DNA of 64,000 nt. Origin: JAAFHI01 sp039793685. Its GTDB lineage: Bacteria; Acidobacteriota; Blastocatellia; Chloracidobacteriales; Chloracidobacteriaceae. The translations under genes and the position numbers were made by a program. Positions 61,116 to 64,000 of this stretch are shown here, in pieces. Within the stretch, counting starts at the first letter, position 1; every line of letters begins with the position of its first letter. The notes under the pieces were generated by a model that saw nothing but the letters and a program-made list of their open reading frames with translations, ran no database searches and was not told where the DNA came from. The DNA lies in the NCBI GenBank assembly GCA_039793685.1, contig JBDRAL010000037.1, forward strand, positions 1-64,000, in the 5' to 3' direction.

Positions 61116-62117
61116 ATGTCCAAAATTGTTCAAAACTCACATTGGAAAATCGTATTGCGCGCGGCGCTGGTCGGGTGTCTGTGCGCGCTGATGTTCGTCG
61201 GCGAGGCGAAGGCGTTTTTTAATCCCGCGCCGCAGTTGGTTCAGGACATCAAGGCTCAGGCGCAACTCATCAAGCTCAACGCCACGACGATGAAGGAGTG
61301 GGGCGAAAATTTTCAGCACATGCAGAACATCATCGACCGGGCGCAGAAGACCATCAACCAGATTCAAAGGACGAACAGCCTGCTCGATGTCCTGCGACTG
61401 TTTGATGTTGAATCAAACGAGAAGGTCGCCGAGGCCCTGAAACTGTTCGACCAGATCTGGAAGTTGCAAAAGAGTGTCCGGACGCTGATTCAGTCGTCGG
61501 TGGCGGCCATCCGTTCGACCGAAAACCGGCTTCGCAACGGCATCTTCAACAAGGACGCTGCGTTGCGCGACATCGAAACTTTCATCCGGGAAACGCTCGG
61601 ACGGTCGTCCCAGAATGTCCTGCTCAACCGGGAAGACATGATTTCGATGGATACCGATCTCAACCGGCTCATCGAGCGGGAAATCGAACTCGAATTCACC
61701 ATTTCGGCGCTCGAAAAGGAAATCGCCGAACTCGACGCGAGTCTCGACAAACTCCAGAGGGATATGGCCGCCGCGCCGGAGAACGCAAAGGCGACGTTCA
61801 AGGAACGGATCGCCATTACCGTCAAACGGATGGACGAACTGAAAACCCGTCTCCAGTTGGCCCGCAAGGACCTTGAGGAAGTTCGCCTGTTCATCTGGAA
61901 ACGCGCGCAGGAACTTCAAATCACGGTTGAAAAGGCTCACGAACTGGCCCGCAACTACATTGATCTCACCCAGACCTATCGCGATTTCGAAAAGGCCCGG
62001 AACGAGGTCGCCGAGGAACTCGATCAGGAGAACTATCGCAACGCCCAGGTCGAGCCGGGGGGCGACGATGCCCTCGACAATTTCTGGACCGGCATCGGGG
62101 AAGGAGACGGAAAATGA
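61116..62117 (+). CDS. VirB5/TrbJ-like exported coiled-coil protein
   Basis: A 333-residue protein with a signal peptide (VLRAALVGCLCALMFVGEAKA) and long coiled coils (about 45-110 and 185-300, for example ELEFTISALEKEIAELDA). VirB5 and TrbJ proteins share this layout and sit at the pilus tip or base. Sequence identity is too low to be sure by eye; the order before a VirB6-like gene supports it. It has AAAGGA upstream, and overlaps the next gene as ATGA. Confidence 0.65.
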   Translation: MSKIVQNSHWKIVLRAALVGCLCALMFVGEAKAFFNPAPQLVQDIKAQAQLIKLNATTMKEWGENFQHMQNIIDRAQKTINQIQRTNSLLDVLRLFDVESNEKVAEALKLFDQIWKLQKSVRTLIQSSVAAIRSTENRLRNGIFNKDAALRDIETFIRETLGRSSQNVLLNREDMISMDTDLNRLIEREIELEFTISALEKEIAELDASLDKLQRDMAAAPENAKATFKERIAITVKRMDELKTRLQLARKDLEEVRLFIWKRAQELQITVEKAHELARNYIDLTQTYRDFEKARNEVAEELDQENYRNAQVEPGGDDALDNFWTGIGEGDGK

Positions 62118-63433
62118 CGCATCATCTTCTTCTTTATGTGTTTGATCCGGCGGCGAGTCCGCTGGCGGGAATGACGCGGCAGGCGATTATCGAACTCCGG
62201 GGGCTGGTGACGGACGTTCAGACGCCGCTGTTGAGCTGGTTTTTGTACGCCAGCCAGATTGCGGCGGCGGTCATCATCGCCATCGCCATTTTCCAGATGG
62301 CGCAGGACGAGCAGACGCCGGGACCGGACCGCATCGTCCGGCAGGGCGTCCGGTCGGTGTTCTGGATCGGGCTGACCTTCGCGCTTTCTGGGTTGTTGAG
62401 TTACGCGGCGGGAATTGGGACGGCCTTCGCCCACGGCTCGATGAACGGCTCCGGGGCGTGGAGCGATTCAGTTTTAAATTCGTACCGGAAAAGCGCGCAG
62501 AAAGAGTTCACCGAACGGTATGAATCCGCCACCCGGCGCGCCTTTCTGGTCAAGGTGACGCCGGGCGGTACGTTTCACGGCGTTCCGATTTTTGTCCCCG
62601 GCGGCCCGGACAAGGGATCGGGCGAATTCATCGGCGCGCCGACCGGCGACCGGGTGGCGGGGATAGATCACGTCAAGGACCGCTTCAATCCGAACCAGTG
62701 GACGCCGGGGCAGGTATTCGCGGCCCTGAACTTCGCCAGGCTGGTGCTGGAATTCGCGGACCTCTTTCTCATCATCCTGATTCCGTTGGTGATGATCGCC
62801 CTCAAGCTGGCTGCGCCGTGGATGGCGGTGATGGGCATTCACCGGGGATTCGCGCAAAAGATGACCTACCCGTTCTTCTGGTCGGCGGCGGTTATCACGC
62901 TCGCGCTGCCGACGGTGATGCAGGTGGTGCGGATTTTTGTCTACAAGGCCGGAATTTTAAGCCTGAAAGCGTTTCCGGACGGTGACATCTTTACCTTCAG
63001 CCGGAATGGCACCATCGTTCGGGCCGACAACGACCCGATGTACGGCGCGGCCGTTTGCGGGCTGGTGATGCTGGTCGGCGCGCTGTGTATGTTCGCCACG
63101 CCGTTTCTGGCCTACCGGCTGGCGAGCGGGCAGATTTTCGAGGCGCTGTCATCGACCGCGTTTGGCTGGATGGGGAGTCTGACCTCGTTCGGCGTGTCGG
63201 CCTACACGGCGGCGGCCAGCGCGCAGGTGAGTGCCGAGACAGAGGTGGCAACCGCGACCGGCGGCGCGACCAGTGTTCAGGTGCAGGGGATGAACGCCAA
63301 AACGAACCTCGACACTTCGGAAAAGGCGGCGCAAATCGAGGCGGCGCGGCTGCGGGCGGAGGATTCCGTCAAGGCCAACATCGCCGCGCAGGTCCCGCGG
63401 CTTGTGGACGAGATGTTCCGGCTGCGGTACTGA
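62114..63433 (+). CDS. VirB6/TrbL-like polytopic membrane protein
   Basis: A 439-residue protein with about six membrane segments (near 45-65, 75-100, 210-240, 250-272, 310-335 and 350-370). The Ala/Thr/Gln-rich tail (ATATGGATSVQVQGMNAKTN) is typical of VirB6/TrbL proteins, which form the inner-membrane channel of type IV secretion. It is the last gene of the plus-strand set. Genes for VirB7-VirB11 and VirD4 are not present before the operon ends. Confidence 0.7.
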   Translation: MTHHLLLYVFDPAASPLAGMTRQAIIELRGLVTDVQTPLLSWFLYASQIAAAVIIAIAIFQMAQDEQTPGPDRIVRQGVRSVFWIGLTFALSGLLSYAAGIGTAFAHGSMNGSGAWSDSVLNSYRKSAQKEFTERYESATRRAFLVKVTPGGTFHGVPIFVPGGPDKGSGEFIGAPTGDRVAGIDHVKDRFNPNQWTPGQVFAALNFARLVLEFADLFLIILIPLVMIALKLAAPWMAVMGIHRGFAQKMTYPFFWSAAVITLALPTVMQVVRIFVYKAGILSLKAFPDGDIFTFSRNGTIVRADNDPMYGAAVCGLVMLVGALCMFATPFLAYRLASGQIFEALSSTAFGWMGSLTSFGVSAYTAAASAQVSAETEVATATGGATSVQVQGMNAKTNLDTSEKAAQIEAARLRAEDSVKANIAAQVPRLVDEMFRLRY

Positions 63434-63448
63434 TCGTTTCCCGAAACA

Positions 63449-63499
63449 AAAAAACCGAGTGGACGAAGTTCAGACTCCGTTCACCCGGTTTTTCTTTTT
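63449..63499. terminator. Bidirectional intrinsic terminator
   Basis: AACCG-GTG-ACG and CGT-CAC-CGGTT form an imperfect stem (63453-63490) with seven A on the left and TTTTTCTTTTT on the right, between two convergent genes. It can stop transcripts from both sides. Confidence 0.85.
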
Positions 63500-63507
63500 C
63501 GGAAGTT

Positions 63508-64000
63508 TCAATTCTCGTCGAGGGCGTGTTCGCAGAGGTAGCGGAAGATGCCCTTCGATGAAAGGAAGCCGGTCGGCGCGTCGTGGTCGTCGACGACCGG
63601 GATGTGTCGATAGCGGTGCATCGCCATTAAATTCAAGGCTTTGGCGAAGGTGTCGCCGGGGCGGACGACGCCCGGATTCGGCGTCATGATTTTCTCGATC
63701 GGCACGGATTCCAGATCGGTAATCTGATCGGCGACACGATAGAGAAAGTCGCGCTCGGTGAAGATGCCGACCAGTTTGCCGCCGTCGGTGATCATGACGC
63801 AGCCGAAACGGTGTTCATTCATGACGCTGATGGCCTTGCCGACCGAGTCGCCGACCTCGACCGTGACCGACGGATACGGGTAGAGGTGTTCGATGGTATC
63901 CCGAATGATGCTTTGCTGGACCGTCGAGGCATCGGGGGGAAGTTCATTGTGGAGCAGGTCCCACCCGCAGGCGTCGCAATCCTCGGCGCCGGGCAGATTC
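63508..64000 (-). CDS. CBS-domain protein with N-terminal zinc-ribbon-like segment (5' end outside window)
   Basis: The frame stays open to the window end, so the protein starts outside and at least 163 residues are seen. Visible order: LPGAEDCDACGWDL (a CxxC pair), then a CBS pair with VTVEVGDSVGKAISVMNEHRFGC and GIFTERDFLYRV, then IMTPNPGVVRPGDTFAKALNLM and HIPVVDDHDAPTGFLSSKG. CBS pairs bind adenine nucleotides and act as sensors. No catalytic domain is present in the visible part. Confidence 0.85.
   Translation of the reverse strand, partial: NLPGAEDCDACGWDLLHNELPPDASTVQQSIIRDTIEHLYPYPSVTVEVGDSVGKAISVMNEHRFGCVMITDGGKLVGIFTERDFLYRVADQITDLESVPIEKIMTPNPGVVRPGDTFAKALNLMAMHRYRHIPVVDDHDAPTGFLSSKGIFRYLCEHALDEN

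Overview
The window is a GC-rich, densely packed stretch of chromosome from a Gram-negative bacterium. Evidence for a two-membrane cell is an outer-membrane secretin, a Wzc-type tyrosine kinase and a periplasmic carboxy-terminal PilP-like protein. I see no rRNA or tRNA gene and cannot name the phylum. The mixed lineage signals (acetyl- or succinyl-ornithine carbamoyltransferase, FHA-PrsW fusion, heptamer repeat arrays) would suit an Acidobacteriota- or Planctomycetota-like or candidate-phylum lineage, but this is a guess.

Layout. 95-7755 (minus): a surface polysaccharide locus with a WecA/MraY-type initiating transferase, three GT4 glycosyltransferases, a WcaF-type acetyltransferase and a Wzy-like membrane protein. 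7760-17146 (minus): an arginine locus (argR-argG, two small membrane-protein genes, argH, a P-loop protein of unknown function, argC, an argF'-type carbamoyltransferase, an SGNH esterase, argB). Its argR promoter carries two ARG-box-like sites. 17356-19496 (plus): the two agmatine-to-putrescine enzymes. 19499-26348 (minus): carbonic anhydrase with a SulP transporter, an FHA-PrsW protease-like protein, a Ca2+/H+ antiporter and SelO. 26559-38554 (plus): a 3Fe-4S-type ferredoxin, a Wzz/BY-kinase fusion, a YhhN protein, a beta-propeller phosphoesterase and two large hybrid histidine kinases.

38729-53341 (minus) is a type IV pilus operon (pilQ, pilP, an unknown exported protein, HD-GYP, a fused pilM-pilN, pilO, an unknown, pilB, pilC, a degenerate GGDEF protein, pilT, GGDEF). 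Cyclic-di-GMP enzymes are written into the machine operon, and no major pilin gene is present. 53655-55901 is a sigma-54 enhancer-binding protein with an intact GAYTGA loop. 56523-63433 (plus) is a small type IV secretion-like set (VirB2, VirB3, VirB4, a RAYT/IS200-type transposase, VirB5, VirB6). The window ends inside a CBS-domain gene.

Two things stand out. First, three sigma-54 promoter sequences lie around the enhancer-binding protein gene. One faces the pilus operon, one faces the VirB-like operon, and one faces the activator gene itself, where a short leader ends in an intrinsic terminator. This looks like one switch for both machines. Second, most long intergenic gaps are filled with arrays of unrelated sequences that share a strict 7-bp period. 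They are arranged as inverted arms, begin at or within a few bases of a stop codon, and in three genes run into the coding sequence.
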